Source: CAYYJM01 sp964471755 | GTDB taxonomy: Bacteria > Planctomycetota > Planctomycetia > Gemmatales > Gemmataceae | Reading direction: 5' to 3' | NCBI GenBank assembly: GCA_964471755.1 | Contig: CAYYJM010000052.1 | Location: forward strand, 1 to 28,675 | DNA length: 28,675 bases | Part shown: piece by piece, positions 28,241 to 28,675 of the stretch | How the letters are laid out: each line of letters begins with the position of its first letter | Position numbering within the stretch: the first letter of the stretch is position 1 | Notes under the pieces: model-generated | The model's input: only the letters and a program-made list of their open reading frames with translations | What the model was told of the DNA's origin: nothing | The model's database searches: none | Translations under genes and position numbers: made by a program

Positions 28241-28345
28241 GCTGCCCGTCCAGCCCGGACGTACAGATCGAGGCACGCTTACTCCGCTCGGCCTGCGGCC
28301 TCGCTGCGTGCGCGGCTCTGGCGGGCCTCTGACTTCCACTCGCCA

Positions 28346-28375
28346 TTGTCATGCTCCGCCCCGTGCGGGTATGAT
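28346..28375 (+). promoter_or_regulatory. Candidate promoter for the glycosyltransferase gene
   Basis: TTGTCA (28346-28351) and TATGAT (28370-28375), separated by 18 bases. Five of six matches at each hexamer make this the strongest promoter candidate in the window; the leader to the ATG at 28431 would be about 50 bases and has GGGGAAGGA. Confidence 0.6.
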
Positions 28376-28430
28376 CGCGATGCTCGTCCAGGACGGAACG
28401 AATCCGTTCGCCGCTGGGGAAGGATTCCCG

Positions 28431-28675
28431 ATGAACCCGCACACCCTCGCGCAGCCGATCCCGGCCACGCCGCCAGCACCTTCGTTGCGCGAAGCGAGCG
28501 TCCGTCTCTCGGTCGTCGTCGTCGATTACCGCCAGCCCGAGTACACCACTCGTCTGGTCCGTCTGCTGCACCAGTCCCTGGCCAGCCGTGATGGCCTGGC
28601 CGAGATCCTTCTCCTGGAGAATGCCGCCCGCGATGGCTCACGTCTGCCGCGTCTGCGAAAGTACGCCTGCGTCTC
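28431..28675 (+). CDS. Family 2 glycosyltransferase, N-terminal part, runs off the window
   Basis: Starts at the ATG preceded by GGGGAAGGATTCCCG and is open to the right edge (81 residues visible). After a proline-rich lead, residues 26-80 read LSVVVVDYRQPEYTTRLVRL and then an ILLLENAARDGS element. That is the SVVI-(N/D)Y opening and the 'E-I-x-V-D/N' strand of GT-A family-2 enzymes, which transfer sugars from nucleotide donors. The catalytic DxD would come further on. The donor and acceptor cannot be told. This start was chosen because of the clear ribosome binding site and promoter upstream. Confidence 0.7.
   Translation, partial: MNPHTLAQPIPATPPAPSLREASVRLSVVVVDYRQPEYTTRLVRLLHQSLASRDGLAEILLLENAARDGSRLPRLRKYACV

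Larger units (their letters stand above)
27986..28430. other. Gene-free interval of 445 bases with repeat and gene scrap
   Basis: The interval between pckA and the glycosyltransferase holds a protein-gene remnant (28027-28098), a long imperfect palindrome (28079-28240) and a promoter candidate (28346-28375). No complete gene is supported. Long minus-strand frames through it are overlaps of pckA antisense. Confidence 0.7.

Overview
The window reads as a high-GC planctomycete chromosome, most likely from the Gemmata/Gemmataceae side of the phylum. This is inferred from gene families I recognise, not from a marker gene. The families are two cytochrome-type DUF1549/DUF1553 proteins, a DUF1501 protein, a DUF1080 protein, a DUF1559 prepilin-like protein, a TIGR02996/LRR protein and a Hanks-type kinase with a lectin-like C-terminus. 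Preferred codons end in G or C, and most starts have GGAGG-like ribosome binding sites. No tRNA, rRNA, CRISPR array or intact transposon is visible.

Layout. 1-1400 (+): the tail of a possible parvulin-type protein overlaps a cNBD-cNBD-C39 peptidase gene that ends in a strong hairpin. 1441-8470 (-): an exported LRR protein, then a Kef-type antiporter, an MgtE-type transporter and a prolyl oligopeptidase; the last three are closely spaced and look like an operon. 8691-16182 (+): a small DksA/TraR-type zinc finger, a DUF1549/DUF1553 protein with an assembly gap, a DUF5678-like plus retropepsin pair, a DUF1559 protein with a second gap, and two tandem HEAT plus beta-propeller paralogues. 16187-26179 (-): a PPi-type phosphofructokinase, a DUF1501-DUF1080 pair, a two-gene unit of a sigma-region-4/kinase/lectin protein and a small beta-rich protein, and a DUF1549/DUF1553 gene broken by two amber codons. 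26399-28675 (+): ATP-dependent PEP carboxykinase, a repeat-rich interval holding a gene scrap, and the start of a family-2 glycosyltransferase.

How the genes relate. The ion transporters and oligopeptidase form one transcription unit. The phosphofructokinase and PEP carboxykinase are central-carbon enzymes in separate units. The DUF1501, DUF1080 and DUF1549/1553 proteins belong to the large planctomycete surface/periplasmic expansion, probably linked to polysaccharide use. Both runs of ten N fall inside families that are highly multicopy in these genomes, so they look like assembly breaks. The candidates most worth following are the C39 peptidase without an ABC exporter, the sigma-4/kinase fusion with its small partner gene, and the double-amber DUF1549 gene.
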